From Conexibacter sp. DBS9H8 (GTDB lineage: Bacteria > Actinomycetota > Thermoleophilia > Solirubrobacterales > Solirubrobacteraceae): a stretch of DNA of 64,000 bases. How positions within the stretch are numbered: position 1 is the stretch's first letter; each line of letters starts with the position of its first letter. Below the pieces are notes generated by a model that was not told the DNA's origin, searched no databases, and saw only the letters and a program-made list of their open reading frames with translations. Of the stretch, positions 17,259-24,552 are shown one piece after another. A program made the translations under genes and the position numbers. The DNA is taken from NCBI RefSeq assembly GCF_023330685.1, contig NZ_CP097128.1, positions 1,240,001 to 1,304,000 of the forward strand, read 5' to 3'.

Positions 17259-18058
17259 CGCCGGTAGTCCCGGACGGTCTCGAGGTCATCGACGGTGTAG
17301 GCGAAGGTGAACCGGTAGCCGCGCTCGACGCTGACGGGGGCCAGCAGCGTGTGCTCCTCGCCGGGGGCGGGAAACAGCTCGAGGCGGGCGCTGCCCTCCC
17401 ACACCTCGGAGACGACCCGGTCGCGGCTGCGGGCGCGGACGAGCTCGTGGACGGCCGGGCGGTCATGGGCGCCGGCGGCGAGCTGAGGGAAGTAGCGGAC
17501 GTTGACGAGCGGCGGGTCGGTGTGGACCGAGCCGCCCGGGCTGACCTGTTCGAGGGCGATCTCGGCGTCGACGAGCCGGCGGCCGTGGGCTGAGCAGGTC
17601 GCCCCGAAGCGGCCGCCGGGCGCGACCGGGGCCGCCGCCCGGCAGGCGGCGGCGAAGCTGCGGGTCATCCACACGTCCCCGAGCTTCTTCGGGAACCCCT
17701 GGATCCAGCCGCGGGCGAGCGCGAAGTCCTGGTCGACCCAGATGAACGGGCAGGTCGTCACCGGCTCCCCGTCGAGCTCGCCGCTGACGACCAGGTAGCA
17801 CTCGCGGTACTGGGAACGGGACGGGTCGACGAGCTCGTCACCGTCCTCGGAGCAGGACTGCCAGTCGGCGAACACGATCGCCGCCCGCCCGGGGTCGGGG
17901 TGGGGGGCGATCCCCTCCGGCAGCAGTGAGACCGCCGCCTCCGGGTCGGCGTGGAAGTCGATGACGAGGAAGTCCCCGACGTAGTGCCAGGGGGGCGCCG
18001 GGACGAGGCTCGCCCGGCCCGACGGGGTGCGCGGCACGGTGTAGCCGGTGAGGGTCAT
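17255..18058 (-). CDS. acetoacetate decarboxylase family protein
   Basis: The 267-residue protein matches the acetoacetate decarboxylase (ADC) fold. The candidate Schiff-base lysine sits in IQGFPKKLGDVWMTR (about residue 125), preceded by the YRECYLVV and CPFIWVDQDFALARG strands. Family members decarboxylate beta-keto acids or catalyse related Schiff-base chemistry on larger keto compounds. It lies between the aldehyde dehydrogenase and the extradiol dioxygenase, coupled to both by four-base overlaps, so it should act on a ring-cleavage product. The exact reaction is unknown; such genes are not part of the classical meta pathway. Confidence 0.8.
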   Translation of the reverse strand: MTLTGYTVPRTPSGRASLVPAPPWHYVGDFLVIDFHADPEAAVSLLPEGIAPHPDPGRAAIVFADWQSCSEDGDELVDPSRSQYRECYLVVSGELDGEPVTTCPFIWVDQDFALARGWIQGFPKKLGDVWMTRSFAAACRAAAPVAPGGRFGATCSAHGRRLVDAEIALEQVSPGGSVHTDPPLVNVRYFPQLAAGAHDRPAVHELVRARSRDRVVSEVWEGSARLELFPAPGEEHTLLAPVSVERGYRFTFAYTVDDLETVRDYRR

Positions 18059-19047
18059 GGCGTCTCCTTGTCTGGGCTGAGCGGGGCCAGCGGAATGCCG
18101 AGGGCCTCGAGGCTGGCGGCCTCGGAGGCGATCGCCGCGGCGTCGAAGCGGAAGTAGGAGCGGGGCGGCAGCTGGCCCCAGGTGTTGGAGGCGTGGCGAT
18201 CGTCGGGCCAGTGGCGGGGGACGTGGCCGCGCTCAAGCACCTCCATGTCGCAGTAGAGCTCGACGAGGCAGTTCTCCTCCGGGATCCGGACGTAGGCGGC
18301 GATGTTCCCGCCGACTCCGTGCCGGGTCGGGCCCCAGGCGAGCCAGCGGCCGTGTCGGCCGAGGTGATCGAGGGCGACCCGCAGCGCCCCGATGTCGACG
18401 ACGTCGAAGGCGAGGTGGTGGAAGTGGGGGGCCGGCGGCGCCGGCTGGGCGATCAGCGCCATCACGTGATGGTCGGCGTTGATGTGCAGCCACACCCCGC
18501 CGTCCCCGAGCCAGTCGGTGACCGCCATCCCGAGCGTCGCGGTGTAGAAGGCGAGCTGGGCGGGGAGGTCGGCGGTGAGGAAGTTGACGTGCCCGAGCTT
18601 GCGCGGATGGCCGGGGGCGGGGTTGGCGGCCGGGCGGGCGTGGGCGGGGCGGGAGTCGGCCGGCGGACGGAAGGGCAGCAGTTCAACTCCAAAGCCATCC
18701 GGATCGGTGGTGTGGAGGGCGGGTTCTTGGTCGCGCCCGCCGGGCGCTCCGGGCGCCGGCGGGGCGCCGGGCGAGCCGGGCGCCAGCGGGGCGCCCGCGT
18801 CGAGAAGGTGGGCGCGGGCCTGCTCGAGTGAGCAGCCGGCGGCGAGCTCGTAGGCGACGTGATCGAGTCCGAGCGGCGTGCCGGCGATCAGCTCGAGTGC
18901 GTAGGGTTCGTCGTCACAGGCGAGCCGGATCCGGTCGGCGCGACGCTCCACCTCGGTCAGCCCGAACTGCGCGGCCCACCGGGCGGCCGCCCCGTCGAGG
19001 TCGGCGACCCGCAGGCCGACGTGGTCGATGCGGCGCAGGGCGATCAA
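18055..19047 (-). CDS. extradiol ring-cleavage dioxygenase (VOC family, catechol 2,3-dioxygenase type)
   Basis: The 330-residue two-domain vicinal-oxygen-chelate protein has the type I extradiol iron ligands. These are a histidine in LGHVNFLT (about residue 150), a second in HFHHLAFDVVD and the glutamate in LVELYCDMEVL. The GVGGNIAAYVR segment is typical of this family. The enzyme would cleave a catechol or homoprotocatechuate-like ring next to the hydroxyls. A Pro/Gly/Ala-rich insertion (about residues 85-110) splits the first, non-catalytic domain. It is coupled by short overlaps to the P450 upstream and the ADC-family gene downstream. Substrate unknown. Confidence 0.88.
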   Translation of the reverse strand: MIALRRIDHVGLRVADLDGAAARWAAQFGLTEVERRADRIRLACDDEPYALELIAGTPLGLDHVAYELAAGCSLEQARAHLLDAGAPLAPGSPGAPPAPGAPGGRDQEPALHTTDPDGFGVELLPFRPPADSRPAHARPAANPAPGHPRKLGHVNFLTADLPAQLAFYTATLGMAVTDWLGDGGVWLHINADHHVMALIAQPAPPAPHFHHLAFDVVDIGALRVALDHLGRHGRWLAWGPTRHGVGGNIAAYVRIPEENCLVELYCDMEVLERGHVPRHWPDDRHASNTWGQLPPRSYFRFDAAAIASEAASLEALGIPLAPLSPDKETP

Positions 19048-20276
19048 CCTGTCACCCGGACGGGCAGGCGTTTGATCCCGTTGAAGAAGTTCGAGCGCAG
19101 CCGCTCGGGCGGGGCCGTCAGCTCGAAGTCGACCTCGCGGCGCAGCAGTTCGGTGAAGGTGAGGCGGATCTCGAGGCGGGCGAGGTGCGCGCCGAGGCAG
19201 TGGTGGATCCCGCCGGGCCCGAAGGCCATGTGCGGGTTCGGGTCCCGCGTGATGTCAAAGCGGTCCGGGTCGTCAAAGACGGTCTCATCCCGGTTGCCGG
19301 AGACCAGCCACGTCGTCACCTTGTCCCCGGCGGCGATCGGGGTGCCCGCCAGCTCCGTGTCCACCGCAGCGGTGCGCCGGAAGTGGTGGACCGGTGTCGC
19401 CCAGCGGAGCATCTCCTCCGTCGCCCGGACCCCGAGCCCGTCCGGGTCCGCCGCGAGCGCCTCCCGCGCCTCCGGGTGCTCGGCGAGCGCGATCAGGCCG
19501 TGGCTGATCGTGTGCCGGGTCGTCTCGTTGCCCGCGGTGGCCAGCAGCACGAAGTAGACGTCGAGCTCACGCTCGGACAGCCCGGCGGTGACGAGGTCGC
19601 TCATGATGTCCGCCCGCGGGTGGGTTCGCCGCTCCGCGGCGATCCGGCGGCCGAAGGCAAACATGTCCAACGCGGCCGGGCTGGAGAACGGCAGATGGCG
19701 GTGGGCCTCGTCCGGGGGGACGGCGTACTCGGGGTCGGCGTTGCCGAGCAGACGGTCGCCGATCTCGATGATCTCGCGGCGCTGCTCCTGGGGGACCCCG
19801 AGGATCTCGGCGAACACCTGCATCGGGATCTCGGCGGCGATCTCCGCGATGAAGTCGAAGCGCTCGAGCGGGAGGGCGCGGTCAAGCACGATGTCGACGA
19901 CCCGGCGTACCGCCGCCTCCCACGCCTGCACCGCCCGCGGGGTGAAGCGGCGGTTGACGAGGCCGCGCAGCTCTCCGTGCCGGGGCGGGTCGGTGTCGAT
20001 CATCGACTTGCGTGCCTCGATGTGCTCGGGCTCGAGGTCCTCGAGCGAGGTTCCCCCGAGCTCGGAGGAGAACACCTCCGGATGGCGGTGCACGGTCCGG
20101 ATGTCCTCATACCGGGTCACCGCCCAGAACCCGGTGCCGTCGGGCTCGGGGTTCCAGTGCACCGGGTCCTCGCGGCGCAGGCGGGCGAACAGCACGTGCG
20201 GGACGGCGTCGGTGAACAGGTCGTGGTCGGACAGGTCGATCGCCGGGGTGTCGGTGGGGGAGGCTGACTGAGTCAT
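19044..20276 (-). CDS. cytochrome P450
   Basis: The 410-residue soluble bacterial P450 has the oxygen-activation motif in the I helix (ATAGNETTRH), the ExxR motif (EEMLRWATPVHHFRR) and the haem-binding loop FGPGGIHHCLGAHLA with the axial cysteine. The pattern resembles the CYP125/CYP142-like and related actinobacterial P450 families that hydroxylate lipophilic or aromatic substrates. I chose the ATG at 20276 because the longer open frame to 20354 would run into the preceding gene's coding end. The 3Fe-4S ferredoxin two genes upstream is its likely electron donor; a ferredoxin reductase is not in the operon. Confidence 0.92.
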   Translation of the reverse strand: MTQSASPTDTPAIDLSDHDLFTDAVPHVLFARLRREDPVHWNPEPDGTGFWAVTRYEDIRTVHRHPEVFSSELGGTSLEDLEPEHIEARKSMIDTDPPRHGELRGLVNRRFTPRAVQAWEAAVRRVVDIVLDRALPLERFDFIAEIAAEIPMQVFAEILGVPQEQRREIIEIGDRLLGNADPEYAVPPDEAHRHLPFSSPAALDMFAFGRRIAAERRTHPRADIMSDLVTAGLSERELDVYFVLLATAGNETTRHTISHGLIALAEHPEAREALAADPDGLGVRATEEMLRWATPVHHFRRTAAVDTELAGTPIAAGDKVTTWLVSGNRDETVFDDPDRFDITRDPNPHMAFGPGGIHHCLGAHLARLEIRLTFTELLRREVDFELTAPPERLRSNFFNGIKRLPVRVTG

Positions 20277-20290
20277 CGATCGGGGGCGGG

Positions 20291-21673
20291 CTAGAGGTGG
20301 TGGGCGTACTCGTGCAGTTCCCACTCCGACACCCACGCGCGGTGGCGTTCGCACTCGGTGCGCTTGAGCGTGAGGAACGTGTCGACGATCGGGTCGCCGA
20401 GGCTCGCACGCAGGACGGTGTCGGCCTCCAGGGCGTCGAGGGCCTGCTCGAGGGTGCGGGGGAGCGGGGTGCCGATCCGCTCGGGGTCGGCGCGGTAGGC
20501 GTCCCCCGCCACCGGCGGGGGTGGGGTGAGGTTGCCGGCCAGGCCGTCGGCGCCGGCGGCGAGCAGGGCGGCGATGCCCAGATACGGGCTGGCGGCCCCG
20601 TCCCCGGAGCGGACCTCCAGGCGGGTGCCGTGCCCACGTTCGGGGGGGATCCGGATCATCGTCGCCCGGTTGTCGAACCCCCAGTTGGCGTGGGTCGGCG
20701 CGAGCGAGTCCGGCTGCATCCGCCGGTAGGCGTTGACCGTCGGGTTGAGCAGCGCGGTGAGGGCCGGGGCGTGGGCGAGGATGCCGGCACAGAACGCGGC
20801 CAGCTCCGCGCTCACCCCGTCGGGGGCGGCGGGGTCGTGGAAGGCGTTCTCACCGTTGCGGTCGAGGGAGACGTGGAGGTGCATCCCGGACCCGCCCTGA
20901 TCGTTGAACGGCTTGCCGATGAACGTGGCGGCGAGCCCGTGCTGGGCGGCGATGTCCTTGACCGAGGTCTTCAGCCGGAAGGCGCGGTCGGCGGCCTCGA
21001 GTGCGCCCGCGTGGCCGAGGTTGATCTCATACTGGGAGTTCATGAACTCGTGGTTGACCGCGAGCACGGCCAGCCCCGCCTGCGCGAGCTGTTCGGTCAT
21101 CTGACGGACGATGCCGCCCGGGTCCGCCTGCGGGCCGACCGTGTAGACCATGCTGAGATGGTCGACGCTGCGGCTCCAGCCGCCGGGGCCGGCCGGGTCG
21201 GGGCGCAGCAGGAAGAACTCGAGCTCGGGACCGACGATCGCCGTGAAGCCGCGGCGCTGCAGGTCGGCGGCGACTCGCCGCAGGGCCCCGCGCGGGTCAC
21301 ACAGCGGTTGCTCGCCGGTCGATTCGAGGTCGGCGAGGCAGCTGGCGACGCCCGGCTCCCACGGCAGACCCATCAGCGTCCCCAGGTCCGGGCGGGCGAT
21401 CATGTCCGGGTACCCGGCCTCCGCGCCGAGGACCGGGGTGTGGGCGAGGTCGGTGCCCATCACCGCGTGGCAGAAGCACAGGCCGGAGGCGAGCGCACGC
21501 TCGAGGGCCTGGACCGGCACGTCCTTGCCGCGGGCGATCCCGTGCAGGTCGGGGTAGAGGACCCGCAGCGATGTGAGCGCCGGCCAGGTCCGGCGCAGCT
21601 CCTCGGCGCGGAGATGCGCCGGCGCGGCCTCCGGGTCCGGTGCGGTCATGGCGGGGTGTGGATGGACGGACAT
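20291..21673 (-). CDS. glutamine-synthetase-like gamma-glutamyl-amine ligase
   Basis: The 460-residue protein has the glutamine synthetase fold: PDLHGIARGK in the beta-grasp domain, the metal-binding GPELEFFL, NHEFMNSQYEINLG, GSGMHLHVSL and the FDNRATMIRIP ATP-site region. It groups by pattern with PuuA/GlnA3-like enzymes that ligate glutamate to polyamines, ethanolamine or aromatic amines rather than to ammonia. A house-keeping glutamine synthetase would not sit between a P450 and a ferredoxin in a ring-cleavage operon. The start at 21673 has GGAG immediately before it; the ATG at 21649 is an alternative. Gamma-glutamylation of an amine substrate is inferred. Confidence 0.8.
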   Translation of the reverse strand: MSVHPHPAMTAPDPEAAPAHLRAEELRRTWPALTSLRVLYPDLHGIARGKDVPVQALERALASGLCFCHAVMGTDLAHTPVLGAEAGYPDMIARPDLGTLMGLPWEPGVASCLADLESTGEQPLCDPRGALRRVAADLQRRGFTAIVGPELEFFLLRPDPAGPGGWSRSVDHLSMVYTVGPQADPGGIVRQMTEQLAQAGLAVLAVNHEFMNSQYEINLGHAGALEAADRAFRLKTSVKDIAAQHGLAATFIGKPFNDQGGSGMHLHVSLDRNGENAFHDPAAPDGVSAELAAFCAGILAHAPALTALLNPTVNAYRRMQPDSLAPTHANWGFDNRATMIRIPPERGHGTRLEVRSGDGAASPYLGIAALLAAGADGLAGNLTPPPPVAGDAYRADPERIGTPLPRTLEQALDALEADTVLRASLGDPIVDTFLTLKRTECERHRAWVSEWELHEYAHHL

Positions 21674-21681
21674 CTCCGGCC

Positions 21682-21870
21682 TCAGTTCTCGAGCCGGATC
21701 GCCATCATCGGGCAGGCATCGACGGCGGCCTCCATCGCCGCGCGGCGGTCGTCGGGCACCTCCTCGGACCAGACGAGGATGTCATCCTCGCCGAGGGTGA
21801 ACACGTCGGGGGCGACGATCACGCACTCCCCGTGGCTCTGGCAGAGGTTCATGTCGACGTGGACCTTCAT
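21682..21870 (-). CDS. 3Fe-4S ferredoxin (P450 electron donor)
   Basis: The 62-residue ferredoxin has C-x5-C (CQSHGEC) and a distant C-P (DACPMMAI). This is the pattern of the single-cluster 3Fe-4S ferredoxins (Fdx/SoyB type) that serve actinobacterial P450s, where one cysteine of the usual four is replaced. It starts in an ATGA overlap with the stop of the FAH-family gene and lies in the same operon as a P450, which is its likely partner. Confidence 0.92.
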   Translation of the reverse strand: MKVHVDMNLCQSHGECVIVAPDVFTLGEDDILVWSEEVPDDRRAAMEAAVDACPMMAIRLEN

Positions 21871-22775
21871 CCGGTCTCCTCCTCGGTGCTCGTCTCGGTG
21901 TCGGTGGTTGCCTCGCCCCGGGTGATCCGCTCGGCCTCCTCCTCCGGGATGGCGAGGGCGACATGGAGCGTGTTGGCCGACACCTCGGGCCGGTCCCCGA
22001 CGGTGTCAAGGTCGACCTCCCAGTCGACGACGGTGTTCTCGATCCGGCCCAGGCCGCTGATCTCGACCGCCACGACGTCGCCCGGGGCCATCGGCCGCGA
22101 GTTCGCCGGGGTGCCGGTGAGGATGACGTCCCCCGGCTCGAGGGTGATCAGGCGACAGATGTCCGCGAGCTGGTAGGCGACGCCCCAGAGCAGGTCCGCG
22201 GCGGTGCTCTGCTGCACGACCGTGCCGTTGAGGATCGTCGTCAGCGTGAAGTCGGTCGGGTCGAACTGATCGGCCGGAGTGATCGTCGGTCCGAGCGGGA
22301 GGAAGCCGTCCTGACCCTTGACCCGGAACATCGCGCCGCGGTCGGCATGACGGAAGTCGTGGAGGCCGACGTCGTTGGCGGGGGCGTACCCGGCGACGTG
22401 GCTGAGGGCGTCCTGCACGCCGACGCCGTGCATCCGCCGCCCGACGATCACCGCCAGCTCACCCTCATAGTTGAGGAAGCGGGTGCCCCGCGGCCGCCGG
22501 ATCTCCCCCCGGTGCCCGTTGAGCGTGCTCGGCGGCTTCATGAAGTACGACGGGTACGCGGGAATCCTCGCCGCATACTCGACGAGCCGGCTGCGGTAGG
22601 TGAGGTGGACGGCGATGATCTTCGTCGGGGTGACCGGCGCGAGGTAGTACGCCGCCGCCTCCGGGACCGTCCGCCCGTCCTCACAGAGGATCGTTTCGCC
22701 GATGCGCTCGCCCCAGACCGGCCGTCCGTCCCGGTGGATGCGCACCTGTCCCGTCCTGAACGGCTCCACACTCAC
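21867..22775 (-). CDS. fumarylacetoacetate hydrolase family protein (HpaG/hydratase-like)
   Basis: The 302-residue FAH-family protein has the metal-site residues in FLNYEGELAVIVG and APANDVGLHDFRHAD, and the family's KGQDGFLPLGP and LEPGDVILTGTPANSRP segments. FAH-fold enzymes act late in catechol and homoprotocatechuate meta cleavage as isomerases, decarboxylases or hydratases. It is the first gene of the minus-strand operon and begins with GTG at 22775. The C-terminus ends in an acidic Glu/Thr-rich tail. Its promoter region is shared with the divergent LysR gene. Confidence 0.87.
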   Translation of the reverse strand: MSVEPFRTGQVRIHRDGRPVWGERIGETILCEDGRTVPEAAAYYLAPVTPTKIIAVHLTYRSRLVEYAARIPAYPSYFMKPPSTLNGHRGEIRRPRGTRFLNYEGELAVIVGRRMHGVGVQDALSHVAGYAPANDVGLHDFRHADRGAMFRVKGQDGFLPLGPTITPADQFDPTDFTLTTILNGTVVQQSTAADLLWGVAYQLADICRLITLEPGDVILTGTPANSRPMAPGDVVAVEISGLGRIENTVVDWEVDLDTVGDRPEVSANTLHVALAIPEEEAERITRGEATTDTETSTEEETG

Positions 22776-22820
22776 CCACCCAGAGTGACCGAAGACACAG
22801 TACGGTGCAACAGGAATTAC

Positions 22821-22834
22821 CGCACGATTGTGCG
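22821..22834. promoter_or_regulatory. candidate LysR operator between the FAH operon and the LysR gene
   Basis: CGCAC-GATT-GTGCG is a perfect inverted repeat with 5-bp arms in the 82-bp divergent intergenic region. A further GTGC (22805-22808) pairs with the GCAC of the left arm. Position and symmetry suit a LysR recognition site controlling both directions. Confidence 0.45.
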
Positions 22835-22857
22835 CTGTAGACGATCAGTCACCCGTC

Positions 22858-23814
22858 GTGGACCTCACACAACTCAGATCGTTCGTCGCCGTTGCCGAGG
22901 AGCTCCACTTCTCCCGGGCGGCGGCGCGCCTGCATCTCGCCCAGTCGTCGCTGTCGGCCCAGATCCGCCGGCTGGAGGCGGAGGTCGGTGGCCCGCTGCT
23001 TCAGCGCAGCACCCGGCAGGTGCGCCTCACCCCGGCCGGAGAGCTGCTGCTCGGGGAGGCCCGGGCGATCCTCGCCGCCGCCGACGGCACCCTCGAGCGG
23101 GTCCGTGCCCTCGCCCACGGTGGGTCGGCCTCGCTGTCGATCGCCTCCCTCGGACCGGTGCCGGGGTCGCTGCTCTCCCCGCTGCTGTCGACCTTCAGCG
23201 CCCGGCGGCCGCGGGTCAGGATCGACGTGCGCGCGCTCGAGTTCTCCCAGATGCTCACGGCCCTGCGGACCGGACGGGCGGACGTCGCCTTCCTGTACGC
23301 ACCGATCGCCGAGGCCGACCTCGACGTGACGCCGCTGCTGTGTGAGCCGCGGGTCGCGGTGCTGCCCAGCGTCCACCGCCTCGCCGGGGCCGAGCGGGTG
23401 AGCGTCCACGATCTCGCCGGTGAGACGTTCGTCTCCCAGCCGGTCAGCACCCCGCAGGCGTGGCGGGACTTCTGGATGCTCGTCCCCGAGACCGGTGTCC
23501 GCCCCGAGCTGAGTCCGTATGTCGGCGACAACATCGAGGAGTGGCTGCACCTGATCGGCCGCGGGGAGGGGGTCGACACCTGCCCGGCGATCATCGGCCA
23601 CTACTTCAGCCGCCCGGACGTCCGCTTCGTCCCCGTCGTGGACGCGGCCCCGGCGACGCTCGTCGTCGCGGTGCGCCACCTCGCGCGGGAGCCGATGGTC
23701 GACGAGTTCATCGCCCTTGCCGTTGAGACGGCCGTCCGGGCGGCGGCGCTCCCAGGGGCCGGGTACACTCTGCCGGCGGGGGCGGTTGCACCGGGGTCGA
23801 TTCCGCCGGAGTGA
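22858..23814 (+). CDS. LysR-family transcriptional regulator
   Basis: The 318-residue regulator has an N-terminal winged helix-turn-helix (MDLTQLRSFVAVAEELHFSR, AARLHLAQSSLSAQIRRLEA) and a LysR substrate-binding domain starting near residue 90. I chose the GTG at 22858 because it gives the standard LysR beginning; a TTG 30 bp upstream is less likely. It is divergent from the FAH-to-aldehyde-dehydrogenase operon and is its probable activator. The inducer is presumably the aromatic or amine substrate or an intermediate. Confidence 0.9.
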   Translation: MDLTQLRSFVAVAEELHFSRAAARLHLAQSSLSAQIRRLEAEVGGPLLQRSTRQVRLTPAGELLLGEARAILAAADGTLERVRALAHGGSASLSIASLGPVPGSLLSPLLSTFSARRPRVRIDVRALEFSQMLTALRTGRADVAFLYAPIAEADLDVTPLLCEPRVAVLPSVHRLAGAERVSVHDLAGETFVSQPVSTPQAWRDFWMLVPETGVRPELSPYVGDNIEEWLHLIGRGEGVDTCPAIIGHYFSRPDVRFVPVVDAAPATLVVAVRHLAREPMVDEFIALAVETAVRAAALPGAGYTLPAGAVAPGSIPPE

Positions 23815-23874
23815 GGGTCCGCCGGGGTGGGCCGCCCCTCATTCAGCCAGCAGCAGGTCGGATCTCTCCCTGAC

Positions 23875-23997
23875 AACGACCCAAACCGCGCAATCTCGGC
23901 ACGCACGGTTGGGGTGGGCACGATTTGGGTCGCTGGACGCACCCAATCATGAAACCGAGGGGTCGCGAGCGGAAAATCCCACGGTTTGGGTCGCTCA
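23875..23997 (+). repeat. dispersed intergenic element, copy A (GACCCAAACCG inverted ends)
   Basis: A 123-bp element begins AACGACCCAAACCGCGCAAT and ends CACGGTTTGGGTCGCTCAG. Its reverse complement recurs with strong similarity at 37420-37543. The ends are inverted repeats (GACCCAAACCG / CGGTTTGGGTC), and two further TTGGGT/ACCCAA motifs lie in the middle. The right end overlaps the stop codon of the SRPBCC gene. Confidence 0.85.
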
Positions 23998-24552
23998 GAC
24001 GCGCGCCGGCCCCGGGCAGGACCCGTCGGCCGGGCGGCCCCCGCCCTCGGCAGGGCGGCCCCCGCCCTCGGCGAGGGCGGCGAGGGTGAGCAGCTGACGC
24101 CGGGCCATCACGAGGTCGCCGGTGAGGATCAGCGGACCGAGCCGGCGTCCCCTGGCCATCATGAGCTTCATCAGCAGGCGGGTGCTGGTCCCGTTGGGGA
24201 CGAGCAGGTAGGACATCACTGCCCCGGCGATGCGGCCGCTGTAGTGCACCTCCGGCTCGGCGGCGAGCACCTCCCCGGCCGGGATCCGGCCGAGGATCCG
24301 GGTGAACGGCTCCCCGGGGACCGGGTCGGGCAGCCCGAGCAGCCGTCGGGGGGAACGACGGCCGAGGTTGTCGATCCAGTCATAGGAGTAGGGGGCCGCC
24401 CGGATCTGGGCGACCCACGGCCACAGCTCGGCCGGGGGCGCGGCGACGCTCACCCCCCGCCAGGCCGACAGCGCCGGTGCGGGTACGTACTCATCACACG
24501 GATAGGCCCGCGCGACCTCCGCGTCGCGCACTCCCCAGCGGTCGGCGATCAC
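23995..24552 (-). CDS. SRPBCC-like hypothetical protein
   Basis: The 185-residue protein starts at a GTG that overlaps the stop of the ERCC4 nuclease gene (GTGA). The body contains a segment (VSVAAPPAELWPWVAQI, SYDWIDNLGRRSPRRLL, HYSGRIAGAVMSYLLVP) typical of SRPBCC/polyketide-cyclase-like small-ligand-binding domains found next to oxidoreductases in actinobacteria. The extreme C-terminus is a duplicated 7-residue Gly/Arg/Pro-rich repeat caused by a 21-bp tandem repeat at 24032-24072. The stop codon is contributed by, or abuts, the dispersed element. Function unknown. Confidence 0.7.
   Translation of the reverse strand: MIADRWGVRDAEVARAYPCDEYVPAPALSAWRGVSVAAPPAELWPWVAQIRAAPYSYDWIDNLGRRSPRRLLGLPDPVPGEPFTRILGRIPAGEVLAAEPEVHYSGRIAGAVMSYLLVPNGTSTRLLMKLMMARGRRLGPLILTGDLVMARRQLLTLAALAEGGGRPAEGGGRPADGSCPGPARV
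24032..24072 (-). repeat. 21-bp tandem repeat in the 3' end of the SRPBCC gene
   Basis: GGGCGGCCCCCGCCCTCGGC occurs at 24032-24051 and 24053-24072, a 21-bp period that keeps the reading frame and repeats seven residues at the protein C-terminus. Confidence 0.8.
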
